A stretch of 64,000 nucleotides of DNA, taken from positions 4,774,001 through 4,838,000 of the forward strand of contig LR134353.1 of assembly GCA_900637135.1 (NCBI GenBank), read 5' to 3'. Made by a program: the position numbers and the translations under genes. Shown piece after piece: positions 8,377-17,517 of the stretch (position 1 is its first letter; the number at the start of each line of letters is the position of its first letter). Under the pieces are notes generated by a model that was not told the origin of the DNA, did no database searches, and saw only the letters and a list, made by a program, of their open reading frames with translations. This stretch comes from Mycolicibacterium flavescens (GTDB taxonomy: Bacteria > Actinomycetota > Actinomycetes > Mycobacteriales > Mycobacteriaceae).

Positions 8377-8823
8377 CTACCTGGGACCGGGGGAACAGAC
8401 CTTCCAGGCGTCGCCGTCGCGGATGAACACCATCTCGACAACCTTCTTGTCGTCGGGCGCGTTGTTGAAATGGTAGGTCACCTTGGCCGTGGCGCGGTCA
8501 CCGGCGACGGCGACCTCGGTGACGTCATCGACGAACCGCTCACCGCGCTGAGCGACGGAATCCCGTTGCGCGGCAAGCACTTGCGCTTCGGTATCGGCCT
8601 GCTCCGGGCAGGTGTAGCCGCGGTAGTCGGAGTAGTTCTGCCGTTGCAGTGCGTCGTTCTGCCCGACCGCGGCACGGGCCACCTGCTGGTCGGCGGGCTC
8701 CTGCTCGCCGCCGAACAGGTTCAGCAGCCCGATTACGATCACGACGAGCACAAAGATTGTGAGCCCGATCAGAAACGGCGCCGCGGTGGGCCGGTCGCGG
8801 GGTGTGGATTCGGATTCGGCCAC
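8377..8823 (-). CDS. Membrane-anchored Cys-pair protein (DUF4878-like)
   Basis: 148 residues. A short cytosolic head, one span at about 16-38, then an extracytoplasmic domain with two cysteines (YTCPEQ and WKVCSPG). The pattern A-x-V-x-Y...GDAWKVC matches two other proteins in the window (19796-20701 and 32742-33155), so this is a recurring small fold, probably disulfide-bonded. Function unknown; the fold resembles NTF2/lumazine-binding-like domains. It lies between purT and the rhodanese gene with 2-bp gaps on both sides. Confidence 0.75.
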   Translation of the reverse strand: MAESESTPRDRPTAAPFLIGLTIFVLVVIVIGLLNLFGGEQEPADQQVARAAVGQNDALQRQNYSDYRGYTCPEQADTEAQVLAAQRDSVAQRGERFVDDVTEVAVAGDRATAKVTYHFNNAPDDKKVVEMVFIRDGDAWKVCSPGPR

Positions 8824-8825
8824 CG

Positions 8826-10079
8826 CTACCAGAGCCTGCGCAGCGCGGCGGTGACGCGTCGGGCGCGGTCACGGGCGACAATCGGATCGGGCGCGGTCGC
8901 CATCGCCACCGCGAGTCGCCGCCTGTCCTCGGTCTCGTCGGGGCGGTTGAACAAGGCGACGTCGCTCTCGGCCACGGCCAGCGCCTCGGCGAGCACCGCA
9001 TGCGGGTCCTGACCGCTCGCGGGTCGCGCCTCCGCGCCGGCGTAGACGATCTCCGCGGCGGCGGGCGAGATCATGATCGTGTCGACGGGCAGGCCCAGGA
9101 TCGCGCGAGCGTGCAGGTCGAACTGCGAAAGCCGCTGCGAGCGCAGCGTGACCAGGCCACTGTCGTGCGGGCGCGGGCGCACGTTGTCGAAGTACACCTC
9201 GTCTCCGCGGACCAACAGTTCGACACCGAACACACCGCGCCCGCCCAGCGAGTTCACGATGCGCGCAGCGATCGATTTCGCGGCGTCCAGCGCGGCCGGC
9301 GCCAACCGCTGCGGCTGCCACGACTCGAGCGCGTCGCCGTCGGCCTGGCGGTGCCCGATGGGCTCACAGAAGTGCACCGCGGGTCCCGTCGGCCCGATTG
9401 TGCGGATTGTCAGCAGGGTGACCTCGAAATCGATCTCGACCACCGACTCGACCATCACGCGGTTGTGCGGGATCCGGCCGGCGGCGACCGCGCGCTGCCA
9501 CGCGGGTTCGACGTCCTCGGCGCGCACCAGGACCGACTCGCCCTCACCCGCGGCCGAAGCGATCGGCTTGACCACCAACGGGAAACCGGCGTGCTGAACG
9601 ACCGCACTGAGTTCCTGGGGCGATCCGGCGAACCAGAACGGTGCGGTGGGCAGGCCCAGCTCGTCTGCGGCCAACCGGCGCAGGCCCTCCCGATCCAGGG
9701 ACAGCCGGGTGCTGCGCGGGGTCGGGAGCACCTCGGCGACACCGCGCTCGGCGACGGCGATCAGCGCGTCGGCGGCGATGACACCGCCCTCGGCCACCAC
9801 ATAGCGCGGATTCTCCTTCTCGATGAGCGCGGTCAGCTCCTCGGCGTCGTTCATCTTCGCGACGACCGGGCGATCGGCGACGCCGTGCGCCGGGGCGTCG
9901 GCGTAGCGGTCGACCGCGATCACCTCGGCGCCCAACCGCTGGAACGCCAGCGCCAGCTCCCGGCTCAGTTCGCCCGAGCCGAGCAGCATCACCGATGAGG
10001 CGCCGGGCGTGCCGGCGACCGGTTCGGGGTCGGTCACCGGATCGGCGGGCTCGACCGCTGTCTGCGGGGTATCAGTCAT
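8826..10079 (-). CDS. purT: Formate-dependent phosphoribosylglycinamide formyltransferase
   Basis: 417 residues (about 419 in M. tuberculosis). An ATP-grasp enzyme of purine synthesis that formylates GAR from formate and ATP. It shows VMLLGSGELSRELALAFQRLG (N-terminal fold), PFWFAGSPQEL, FPLVVKPIASAAGEGES (ATP-grasp lysine and loop), GVFGVELLVRGDEVYFDNVRPRPHDSG (metal Glu/Asn) and SQFDLHARAILGLP. First gene of the minus-strand run to 6297. MarR lies 59 bp upstream on the same strand. Confidence 0.95.
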   Translation of the reverse strand: MTDTPQTAVEPADPVTDPEPVAGTPGASSVMLLGSGELSRELALAFQRLGAEVIAVDRYADAPAHGVADRPVVAKMNDAEELTALIEKENPRYVVAEGGVIAADALIAVAERGVAEVLPTPRSTRLSLDREGLRRLAADELGLPTAPFWFAGSPQELSAVVQHAGFPLVVKPIASAAGEGESVLVRAEDVEPAWQRAVAAGRIPHNRVMVESVVEIDFEVTLLTIRTIGPTGPAVHFCEPIGHRQADGDALESWQPQRLAPAALDAAKSIAARIVNSLGGRGVFGVELLVRGDEVYFDNVRPRPHDSGLVTLRSQRLSQFDLHARAILGLPVDTIMISPAAAEIVYAGAEARPASGQDPHAVLAEALAVAESDVALFNRPDETEDRRRLAVAMATAPDPIVARDRARRVTAALRRLW

Positions 10080-10138
10080 CGGGGCTCAAGCCTGCCAGAC
10101 ACCGTCGCGCACCGGCGACCGCCGTCGAACAGGCGTGC

Positions 10139-10624
10139 TCAATTCGGGATGGCGGACCGTTCCAGCTGACCGCGGAACTGCCGCATGGCGTCGATGAGTG
10201 CGGTGAACGTGCGGTGGGCGGCGGTCAGCTCGTCATCCGATAAATCCGCCAGCGCGGCGCGGGTTTGTTCACCGAGCGGGGTGAAAAACCCTCGAGCGAC
10301 GTCCACTCCGTGATCTGCCACACGCAGGATGACCTTCCGGCGGTCCCTCGGATCGGACTCTCGACGGAAGTGCCCGGAGGCGATCATCCGCTCGACCAGG
10401 TAGGTGATCGCTGCGGCCGACATGCCCATCCGCTTGCGCAGCTCCCCCGCCGTCAGCGGCACACCCTCGGTCTCGGCGACCATCACATGCAGTAATGCCC
10501 GAAAGTCGTTGGCCGCGACATCATGTCGGCTTGCGAACAGCCTGCCGATCTCGTCGGATTCGGCGTTCATCGCGCGCATGTCGGCGGCGATCGTCGCCTC
10601 CAGCGCGCCGCGGTCCTCTGACAC
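10139..10624 (-). CDS. MarR-family transcriptional regulator
   Basis: 161 residues. Winged helix at about 50-110: LTAGELRKRMGMSAAAITYLVERM is the recognition-helix region and SDPRDRRKVIL the wing with the conserved D-x-R-D-x-R. Helices on both sides form the dimer interface. It is divergent from the MMPL exporter with 69 bp between them, the usual arrangement for a MarR repressor of a small-molecule exporter. The shared intergenic region is locally AT-rich and holds a TTAGTTAA core that may be its operator. Confidence 0.88.
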   Translation of the reverse strand: MSEDRGALEATIAADMRAMNAESDEIGRLFASRHDVAANDFRALLHVMVAETEGVPLTAGELRKRMGMSAAAITYLVERMIASGHFRRESDPRDRRKVILRVADHGVDVARGFFTPLGEQTRAALADLSDDELTAAHRTFTALIDAMRQFRGQLERSAIPN

Positions 10625-10654
10625 GCCGAAAGCATAGGCCGACCCGGCGGGAGT

Positions 10655-10690
10655 GGTTTGATTGTTAGTTAAGTTTTTGAAATATTCGTA
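10655..10690. promoter_or_regulatory. Probable MarR operator and divergent promoter
   Basis: This stretch is far more AT-rich than its surroundings. It contains the palindrome TTAGTTAA (10665-10672) and a second AT-rich half (TTTTTGAAATATTC). The position between marR and the MMPL gene suggests autoregulation and exporter control. The exact operator limits cannot be fixed by eye. Confidence 0.4.
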
Positions 10691-10693
10691 GGC

Positions 10694-12712
10694 ATGTCCC
10701 GGCGCCTCTCCTGGATACTCGCGGTACTCGCGGTGCTCGCTTCGGGTGCCCTGATGGGCCTCGTCGGCAGCGACGATTCGAGCTCGCAGTCACCGGTACC
10801 CGTACCCGACTCCGCCGAGTCCGCGCGCGTCGACGCGCTGCGCGCCCAGTTCCCCGGCGGCGACCGCGTGCCCACGATCGTCGTGATCACCCGCACCGAC
10901 GGTGCCCCGCTGAGCCCGGCCGACGTCGATGCGGTCAAGCAGAAGTGGCCCGCGGCCCAGATTTCCGAGGATGGCGCGGCCGGCCTGGCCGTAGTGCCGA
11001 TGGACGCCGAGCTGTCGGGGTTCGACCTCACCGACGCGGTCGAAAACGTGCGCGCGGAGGCCTCCGAGGGGTTGCCCGCCGACCTGCGCAGCGAAGTCAC
11101 CGGCGGCCCGGCGTTCGGCGCCGACATCGCGAACTCGTTCTCCGGCGCCAATTTCACGCTGCTCGCGGTGACCGCCACGGTTGTCGCACTGCTGCTGATC
11201 ATCACCTACCGCTCTCCCGTGCTGTGGCTGGTGCCGCTGGCGGTGATCGGATTCGCCGACCGGGTGGCCGCCGTGCTCGGCACCGCGGTGGCCCAGGCGG
11301 TCGGAATGAGCCCGGACGGTTCGACCTCGGGCATCACGAGCGTGCTCGTGTTCGGCGCGGGTACCAACTACGCGCTGCTGCTCATCTCCCGGTACCGGGA
11401 AGAGTTGGGCCGCACCGAGAACCATCACGACGCGCTGGACACTGCGGTGCGACGGGCCGGTCCGGCGATCATCGCCAGCAACGCGACGGTGGTGCTGGCG
11501 CTGCTCACGCTGGTGTTCGCGTCGTCTCCGAGCGTTCGCAGCCTGGGCGTTCAAGCAGCAGCGGGCCTCATCGTGGCCGCGGTGTTCGTGCTGCTCGTCC
11601 TGCCACCGCTGCTCGGTCTGTTCGGCAAGCGGTTGTTCTGGCCGTTCATCCCCAAGATCGGCGACCGGGTGCTCACCGACAGCGGTATCTGGCACCGCAT
11701 CGCCGAGGCGGTGGCCCGCAGGCCCGGTGCCGTCGCGACAATCTCGATCGGGGGTCTGGCGGTGCTGTGCATCGGGTTGGTCGGCACCCCGATCGGGTTG
11801 TCGCAGACCGAACAGTTCCGGGTGCAGGCCGAGTCGGTCTATGGATACGAGCGGTTGGCCGACCACTTCCCGAGCGGTCTGACCGATCCCACCCGTGTCA
11901 TCGCGTCCACCGAGCGCGCCGCTGACGTGCAGCGCGTGATCACCGAGACACCCGGCGTGGTGTCGGCCAACCCCGCGGGCCGGACTCCCGACGGTCTGAC
12001 GCAGTGGTCGGTCGTCATCGACGCCGACCCCGCCTCGGACGAGGCCTTCGAAACCGTTGATGCGGTGCGCGATTCGGTGCGGACCGCCGATCCGGAGGCG
12101 TTGGTCGGCGGTTCGGACGCCACCGCCCGCGACGCCAGCGCCGCCGCGTCCCGCGACCGGGCGGTCGTGGTACCGGCCATCCTCGTCGTGGTGCTCGCGG
12201 TGCTGTACGTGTTGCTGCGCGCCGCGCTGGCACCGCTGATCCTGGTGGCGGTCACGGTGTTGAGCGCGTTGGCCGCGCTGGGGCTCGGCGGCTGGGCCAG
12301 CGTGCACGTGTTCGGCTTCCCCGCGCTCGACAACACCACACCGCTGTTCGCATTCCTGTTCCTGGTGGCGCTCGGGGTGGACTACACGATCTTCCTGGTC
12401 ACCCGCGCGCGAGAGGAGACTCCCGAGCACGGCACGCGCGGCGGGATCGTGCGCGCCGTCTCCGCGACCGGGGCGGTGATCACCAGCGCGGGCATCGTGT
12501 TGGCCGCGGTGTTCTGCGTGCTCGGCGTGCTGCCGTTGATCGTGCTCACGCAGATCGGCATCATCGTCGGCCTTGGCATCCTGCTCGACACCTTCATCGT
12601 GCGCACCGTGATCATCCCTGCCCTGTTCACGCTGATCGGACCGCGCATCTGGTGGCCCGCGCTCAAGGGGCAGGACGCCGAAAGGGACGTTTCGGTCGAT
12701 TCACGCGAGTGA
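10694..12712 (+). CDS. MMPL/RND-family membrane transporter
   Basis: 672 residues; two repeats, each with a signal-like span, an extracytoplasmic domain and five further spans. The second-half proton-relay motif GVDYTIFL is intact. The equivalent first-half motif reads GAGTNYALLL, with Asn in place of the Asp of the MmpL3 Asp-Tyr pair; this may be a trait of the subfamily. It is smaller than the classical MmpL proteins (over 900 residues) and lacks the long C-terminal tail. It probably exports a small lipophilic compound or toxin and is controlled by the divergent MarR protein. No MmpS partner nearby. Confidence 0.88.
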   Translation: MSRRLSWILAVLAVLASGALMGLVGSDDSSSQSPVPVPDSAESARVDALRAQFPGGDRVPTIVVITRTDGAPLSPADVDAVKQKWPAAQISEDGAAGLAVVPMDAELSGFDLTDAVENVRAEASEGLPADLRSEVTGGPAFGADIANSFSGANFTLLAVTATVVALLLIITYRSPVLWLVPLAVIGFADRVAAVLGTAVAQAVGMSPDGSTSGITSVLVFGAGTNYALLLISRYREELGRTENHHDALDTAVRRAGPAIIASNATVVLALLTLVFASSPSVRSLGVQAAAGLIVAAVFVLLVLPPLLGLFGKRLFWPFIPKIGDRVLTDSGIWHRIAEAVARRPGAVATISIGGLAVLCIGLVGTPIGLSQTEQFRVQAESVYGYERLADHFPSGLTDPTRVIASTERAADVQRVITETPGVVSANPAGRTPDGLTQWSVVIDADPASDEAFETVDAVRDSVRTADPEALVGGSDATARDASAAASRDRAVVVPAILVVVLAVLYVLLRAALAPLILVAVTVLSALAALGLGGWASVHVFGFPALDNTTPLFAFLFLVALGVDYTIFLVTRAREETPEHGTRGGIVRAVSATGAVITSAGIVLAAVFCVLGVLPLIVLTQIGIIVGLGILLDTFIVRTVIIPALFTLIGPRIWWPALKGQDAERDVSVDSRE

Positions 12713-12767
12713 AAGCGACCAAAGCGTCGGTCTCGGCGACGCCGCGTTTCGCGGGTAGCGTCGGGTC

Positions 12768-13976
12768 ATGACGCAAGCACCGGAGCTGCCGCCTCTGCAT
12801 ATGCGTCGCGACGCCTTCGATCCGACCCCTGCGCTGGCCGAGATCCGCGACACCGCCGGTGTCCGCACGGTGGTCAACGCCTTCGGTATGACGGTGTACC
12901 TGGTCACCCGGCACGACGACGTCAAGATGGTGCTGTCCGACCACGAAAGGTTCTCCAACGGCCGCCCTCCGGGATTCGTCGTCCCCGGCGCTCCGGCGCT
13001 GTCGGACGAAGAGCTCGCCAGCGCCCGGGCCGGCAACCTGCTCGGTCTGGACCCGCCCGAGCATCAGCGGCTGCGCCGCATGCTCACCCCGGAGTTCACG
13101 ATCCGGCGGATCAAACGGCTCGAGCCTCGCATCGTCGAGATCGTCCAAACGCACCTGGACCTGATGGAAACCGCCGGAGCCCCGGCCGATCTCGTCGAAC
13201 ACTTCGCGCTACCGATCCCCTCGCTGGTCATCTGCGAACTGCTCGGGGTTCCCTACGAGGACCGGGACGACTTCCAGCACCGCAGCGCGCGCCAGCTCGA
13301 CTTGTCGCTGCCGTTCACCGAGCGCCTCGAGTTGCAGCGGGCCGGGCGGGCCTACATGCGGTCGCTGGTCGAACGCGCACGGCGACAGCCCGGGGACGAC
13401 ATCCTCGGCATGTTGGTTCGCGAACACGGCGACGAGCTCACCGACGACGAACTGGTCGGCATCGCCGGGCTGCTGCTGCTCGCCGGCCACGAGACCACCT
13501 CCAACATGCTCGGTCTTGGCACGCTGGCCCTGTTGCGCCATCCCGAACAACTCGCCGTCGTCCGCGACGATCCCGACGCCGTCGGGCCCGCGGTCGAGGA
13601 GCTGCTGCGCTGGTTGTCCATCGTGCACACCGCGATACCGCGCATCACCACCACCGACGTCGAGATCGCGGATGTCGCGATCCCGGCCGGGCAGTTGGTG
13701 TTCGCGTCGCTACCGTCGGGCAACCGCGATCCCGACTTCATCGACGCCCCGGATGTGCTCGACATCGGCCGCGGCGCCGCCGGACATCTCGCCTTCGGTC
13801 ACGGGGTGCACCACTGCCTCGGGGCGCCGCTGGCCCGCATGGAGATGCGGATCGCGTTTCCTGCTCTGCTGCAACGTTTTCCGGCACTGCGGCTGGCCGA
13901 GGATTTCGCCGATGTGCAGTTCCGGTCGTTCCACTTCATCTACGGTCTCAAATCGCTGTCAGTGGATTGGAGGTGA
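12768..13976 (+). CDS. Cytochrome P450
   Basis: 402 residues, soluble bacterial P450. I-helix oxygen-binding AGHETT (239-244), K-helix E-x-x-R at Glu278-Arg281, and heme loop FGHGVHHCLGAPLAR with ligand Cys350. Start: TAGCGT at 12756-12761 lies 6 nt before the ATG, so the mRNA is probably leaderless. The next gene is a ferredoxin 5 bp downstream, its likely electron donor. The CYP family number and substrate cannot be set without a search. The upstream MMPL exporter on the same strand (55 bp gap) may be related or independent. Confidence 0.95.
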   Translation: MTQAPELPPLHMRRDAFDPTPALAEIRDTAGVRTVVNAFGMTVYLVTRHDDVKMVLSDHERFSNGRPPGFVVPGAPALSDEELASARAGNLLGLDPPEHQRLRRMLTPEFTIRRIKRLEPRIVEIVQTHLDLMETAGAPADLVEHFALPIPSLVICELLGVPYEDRDDFQHRSARQLDLSLPFTERLELQRAGRAYMRSLVERARRQPGDDILGMLVREHGDELTDDELVGIAGLLLLAGHETTSNMLGLGTLALLRHPEQLAVVRDDPDAVGPAVEELLRWLSIVHTAIPRITTTDVEIADVAIPAGQLVFASLPSGNRDPDFIDAPDVLDIGRGAAGHLAFGHGVHHCLGAPLARMEMRIAFPALLQRFPALRLAEDFADVQFRSFHFIYGLKSLSVDWR

Positions 13977-13981
13977 CGGAT

Positions 13982-14173
13982 GTGAAAGTGCACGCCGACC
14001 GCGACGTCTGCATCCAGGCGGGCAACTGCGTGATGTCAGCCGACGCGGTTTTCGACCAGGACGACGACGGCATCGTCGTGGTGCTGGTCGATGAGGTGCC
14101 CGACGATGAGCTCGACCACGCCCGCGAAGCCGTAAAACTCTGCCCGTCACAGGCTTTGCGGCTCGTCGATTAG
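13982..14173 (+). CDS. [3Fe-4S] ferredoxin partner of the P450
   Basis: 63 residues. Cluster motif C10-IQ-A13-GN-C16 and C54-P: Ala sits where a fourth Cys would be, which defines the mycobacterial single [3Fe-4S] type. Acidic surface (DQDDDG, DEVPDDELD) suits docking to a P450. GTG 13982 is chosen because GGAGG at 13969-13973 stands 8 nt upstream; earlier TTG/GTG codons overlap that site. It would pass electrons from a ferredoxin reductase to the upstream P450. The stop overlaps the converging gene by 4 bp (TTAG). Confidence 0.9.
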   Translation: MKVHADRDVCIQAGNCVMSADAVFDQDDDGIVVVLVDEVPDDELDHAREAVKLCPSQALRLVD

Positions 14174-14811
14174 TCGGGGTCGGGTCGGTGCGCGAGGAGT
14201 CGCACGCTGACGACCAGGACCCACGCCGGGAAGATCAGCACCGACCACATGCTGAGGTCGGCGGCCAGGAGCACCGCCACCGCCACGACGTAGGTGGCGA
14301 TGCTCAACCACCGCGGCATCAGCCGCGTCCGCAACCAGATCGTGGCCAACGAGATCATGAACACCGCCGCCATGCGCAGCGCGTAGGTCTTCGAGATCGT
14401 CATCAACGTCGTCTGTCCGAACGCGGCGACACCGGGATACGCTGCCGCGCCGCTGTGTTCGAGACCCACACCCAAGGCGACGGCGACGAACATCATCGCC
14501 AAGAACAGCAGGCCGCTTCCGAAGAATACGGTCGCGAAGAACTTGTCCTCGTAGCGGCCCATGCCGTCCCGCAGGACGCCCATGAACCAGAGGAACGCGA
14601 TCCCCGCGAACGGCATCAAAATCGCCGCGATCCGCATGTTGACGCTGTGCTCAGCCACCCACTGCGAACCCGGCTCCCGGCCCTCGGGTAGGGCAATGCG
14701 GATCAGCACCAGCGCCGTCGCGAACAGCAGCGCGAACGCGACACCGGCCAGGGCGGCCGAGCGAGGGGCGGTCAGGCTTCGGGGCCGCGGACCGGTGTCG
14801 TCGGTTGTCAC
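14170..14811 (-). CDS. Six-span integral membrane protein, unknown function
   Basis: 213 residues, with about six hydrophobic helices after a short charged N-terminus. No catalytic motif or family seen. It starts 10 bp after the thioesterase stop on the same strand, so the two are probably co-transcribed. The stop overlaps the ferredoxin stop. Short loops and the absence of conserved charges in the spans give no clue to a substrate. Confidence 0.65.
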   Translation of the reverse strand: MTTDDTGPRPRSLTAPRSAALAGVAFALLFATALVLIRIALPEGREPGSQWVAEHSVNMRIAAILMPFAGIAFLWFMGVLRDGMGRYEDKFFATVFFGSGLLFLAMMFVAVALGVGLEHSGAAAYPGVAAFGQTTLMTISKTYALRMAAVFMISLATIWLRTRLMPRWLSIATYVVAVAVLLAADLSMWSVLIFPAWVLVVSVRLLAHRPDPD

Positions 14812-14821
14812 GCCATCGGCC

Positions 14822-15454
14822 TCACGGCTGACCGGCGAGCAGCTGGATCATCAACCCGTTCGCCTCGGCGAGCAGGTTGTCGTCGGGGTCGCGCAGCTCG
14901 GCGTTGACGAAAGCCTTGCGTCCCTGGGCTTCCCGCAGCCAGCCGCGGGCCGACAGCTCGGTGTCGATCGGGGTCACCTTGCGGTAGTCGACGTGCAGGA
15001 AGCCGGTGCGGCTGATCGGCCGGCCGACGGCGTGGATCACCATGCCGAACACCGAGTCGAACAGCAACGGCAGCACCCCGCCGTGCACCGCGGAGTTGCC
15101 TCCGACGTGATACCGGCTGAACTGCACCTTGAGGGTGACCCCGGTCGGGTCGAGCTCCACCTCCCGGTACGGCGGCATCAGCAGGCTGCCCGCACCGGGC
15201 AGCGACGGCACGCGGTTGGCCGGGCCGACACCTTCGGCGGCGCGGAAGGGGTCGAGCAGTGCCACCAGGGCCTCGGCCTGGTCGGCGGCTCGGTCCCAGG
15301 TGTCGCTGTCCGGGTCGGCCGACACCGCGAGGTCTTGTGCGCGCCGCATCGCCGTGAGGAACCGGCCGAATCCCGGCCCGGGCTCGGCCCGTTGATAGTT
15401 CGGGAATCCGCCGTGCTTGTCGTAGTCAGGATCTTCGAGGTGCGGATCCGTCAT
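14822..15454 (-). CDS. Hotdog-fold thioesterase-like protein
   Basis: 210 residues (Rv0356c is of similar size and sits beside purA). The N-terminal 90 residues are polar; the hotdog domain follows with GGNSAVHGGVLPLLFDSVFG, the HGG motif of PaaI/YbgC-type acyl-CoA thioesterases, then FLHVDYRKVTPIDTELSARG. ATG 15454 gives MTDPHLEDPDY; longer readings run into the purA gap. The acyl-CoA substrate is unknown. It lies 52 bp downstream of purA. Confidence 0.78.
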   Translation of the reverse strand: MTDPHLEDPDYDKHGGFPNYQRAEPGPGFGRFLTAMRRAQDLAVSADPDSDTWDRAADQAEALVALLDPFRAAEGVGPANRVPSLPGAGSLLMPPYREVELDPTGVTLKVQFSRYHVGGNSAVHGGVLPLLFDSVFGMVIHAVGRPISRTGFLHVDYRKVTPIDTELSARGWLREAQGRKAFVNAELRDPDDNLLAEANGLMIQLLAGQP

Positions 15455-15506
15455 CGCTGTCGGCTCTTCGCGCAAGCGTCCCCCGCAAGCGGGCGATGCC
15501 CCCACA

Positions 15507-16802
15507 TCACGGCTGGGCCAGGAAATCGCGACGCACGATCGTCTGGTCTCGGCCGGGGCCCACGCCGATACACGAAACATGCGCTCCGGCAAGCTCTTCG
15601 ACCCGCAGTACGTAATCGCGCGCCTTGGCGGGCAGGTCGTCGAACTCGCGCGCTCCGGAGATGTCCTCCCACCAACCGGGCAGCTCTTCGTAAATCGGCT
15701 CGGCAAGCGCGATCTCGGACTGGGTCATCGGCATGTCGTCCAGACGCCGGCCGTGCACCCGGTACCCGACACACACCGGCACGGTCTCCAGGCTGGACAG
15801 CACGTCGAGTTTGGTGAGGAAGTAGTCGGTGATGCCGTTGACCCTGGTGGCATATCGGGCGATGACGGCGTCGAACCAACCGCACCTGCGTCGCCTGCCG
15901 GTCGTCACGCCGAACTCGCCACCGGTCTTGGACAGGTACTCGCCCTTTTCGTCGAACAGCTCGGTGGGGAACGGACCCGAGCCGACGCGCGTCGTATAAG
16001 CCTTGAGGATTCCGAGCACCGTGGTGATCCGGGTGGGCCCGATGCCCGACCCCACCGCGGCGCCACCGGCCGTCGGATTCGACGACGTCACATAGGGATA
16101 CGTGCCGTGGTCCACGTCGAGCAGGGTGCCCTGGGAGCCCTCGAGCAGCACGGTCTCGCCGTTCTCCAGCGCCGTGTTGAGCAGGTACCGGGTGTCGGCG
16201 ATGCGGTGCTTGAAACCCTCGGCCTGGTTGAGCAGGCTGTCGACCACCTCGGCGGCGTCGAGCGCCTTGCGGTTGTAGACCTTGACCAGCACCTGGTTCT
16301 TGAAGTCCAGTGCGGCCTCGATCTTCTCGGCCAGCAACGCGGGGTCTAGCACGTCGGCCATGCGGATGCCGATCCGGGCGATCTTGTCCTGGTAGCAGGG
16401 GCCTATACCGCGGCCGGTGGTGCCGATCTTCTTGCTGCCCGCATACCGCTCGACGACCTTGTCGATCGCGACGTGATACGGCATCAGCAGGTGTGCGTCC
16501 GCGGAGATCAGGAGGCGCTCGGTGTCCACGCCGCGGTCGACGAGGCCCTGCAGTTCGGTGAGCAGCACCCCCGGGTCGACCACCACGCCGTTGCCGATGA
16601 CGTTGGTCACGCCCGGGGTGAGGATGCCCGACGGGATCAGGTGGAGGGCGAAGTTCTCACCAGTCGGCAGGACGACGGTGTGGCCGGCGTTGTTGCCGCC
16701 CTGATAGCGCACCACCCACTGGACGCGTCCACCGAGCAGGTCGGTGGCTTTACCTTTGCCCTCATCGCCCCATTGCGCGCCGATGAGCACGATTGCCGGC
16801 AT
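15507..16802 (-). CDS. purA: Adenylosuccinate synthetase
   Basis: 431 residues (432 in M. tuberculosis). Converts IMP, GTP and aspartate to adenylosuccinate. N-terminal GAQWGDEGKGK holds the catalytic Asp13 and the GTP loop; GGNNAGHT (catalytic His), GTTGRGIGPCY, GSQGTLLDVDHGTYPYVTSS and GVTTGRRRRCGWFD follow in family order. ATG 16802 begins exactly at the conserved N-terminus. It is divergent from the Rv0358-like gene across 93 bp. Confidence 0.97.
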   Translation of the reverse strand: MPAIVLIGAQWGDEGKGKATDLLGGRVQWVVRYQGGNNAGHTVVLPTGENFALHLIPSGILTPGVTNVIGNGVVVDPGVLLTELQGLVDRGVDTERLLISADAHLLMPYHVAIDKVVERYAGSKKIGTTGRGIGPCYQDKIARIGIRMADVLDPALLAEKIEAALDFKNQVLVKVYNRKALDAAEVVDSLLNQAEGFKHRIADTRYLLNTALENGETVLLEGSQGTLLDVDHGTYPYVTSSNPTAGGAAVGSGIGPTRITTVLGILKAYTTRVGSGPFPTELFDEKGEYLSKTGGEFGVTTGRRRRCGWFDAVIARYATRVNGITDYFLTKLDVLSSLETVPVCVGYRVHGRRLDDMPMTQSEIALAEPIYEELPGWWEDISGAREFDDLPAKARDYVLRVEELAGAHVSCIGVGPGRDQTIVRRDFLAQP

Positions 16803-16895
16803 GACTTGGACCTCGCAATTCCGGCTACCCTTGCACCCAAAACCTTGTTGCAGCCGGTGAGACACCCTATCCCAGCAACTTGCGAGGAGCCGAAC

Positions 16896-17498
16896 TTGAG
16901 CACCGCTGAAGTCGTGGTGTTGCGTTTCGGCCGACGTCGGATACCGACCGCGCTGCGCGGCCTGCCGGTTGCCGAGACACCGGATGTGCCCTGCCGTCGC
17001 CTCGTCGTCGTCGGCTCCGAGGCTGATGTGGCGACGGTGCTGACCCGGCTGCTGCGCACCGATCGGCTCGGTGTCGAGGTGGCCCACGTGCGCAGGCCGT
17101 GGCACGCGCGCCGGGCACTGCGCGGCCGCGCCACGCGGGTGCCGCTGATCCGTGACGACCGGGGAACCGCGCTCGTCGGCGCCGCGTTCTGGCTCGGTGA
17201 GAGCGGGCTCGAGAAGGGTTCGCCGCCCGCCGAGTTGATCGGCGAGGCCGTGGTCGACGACGAGGTGCTCTTCGACGGAGCGGCGACCGGAGTGCGCATC
17301 GAACCGATACCGACGATGCCCGGTCTGCGCGCCAGCGTGCTGTCGCGTCACATGCGGCCGCAACGGTGGGTGACGGGACGGGCGGCCCAGCTCGGCGCCA
17401 CCGGCGCCATCGTGGTCCGCGACGGCGTCAAGGCCGCGCGTCCGGTGAAGCGCTCGACGTTCTACCGGCACACCGAAGGCTGGCTGCGGGTGCGCTGA
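16896..17498 (+). CDS. Conserved actinobacterial protein, Rv0358-like
   Basis: 200 residues from a TTG start at 16896 with GAGGAG 6 nt upstream. The protein opens MSTAEVVVLRFGRRRIPT and is rich in Arg, Ala and Val throughout, with a tail PVKRSTFYRHTEGWLRVR. No signal, span or catalytic motif recognised. The position between purA and the M50 protease matches Rv0358 in M. tuberculosis. The middle part (VVVGSEADVATVLTRLLRTDRLGVEVAHV) resembles an alpha/beta nucleotide-binding layout, but no standard motif is present. Confidence 0.7.
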   Translation: MSTAEVVVLRFGRRRIPTALRGLPVAETPDVPCRRLVVVGSEADVATVLTRLLRTDRLGVEVAHVRRPWHARRALRGRATRVPLIRDDRGTALVGAAFWLGESGLEKGSPPAELIGEAVVDDEVLFDGAATGVRIEPIPTMPGLRASVLSRHMRPQRWVTGRAAQLGATGAIVVRDGVKAARPVKRSTFYRHTEGWLRVR

Positions 17499-17517
17499 CC
17501 TCGGGTAGCTTCGACCC

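Noticed and set aside
10790..12430. 546-codon minus-strand open frame opposite the MMPL gene
   Set aside because: Composition is typical of a shadow (Arg, Gln, His), and the plus frame encodes the transporter.
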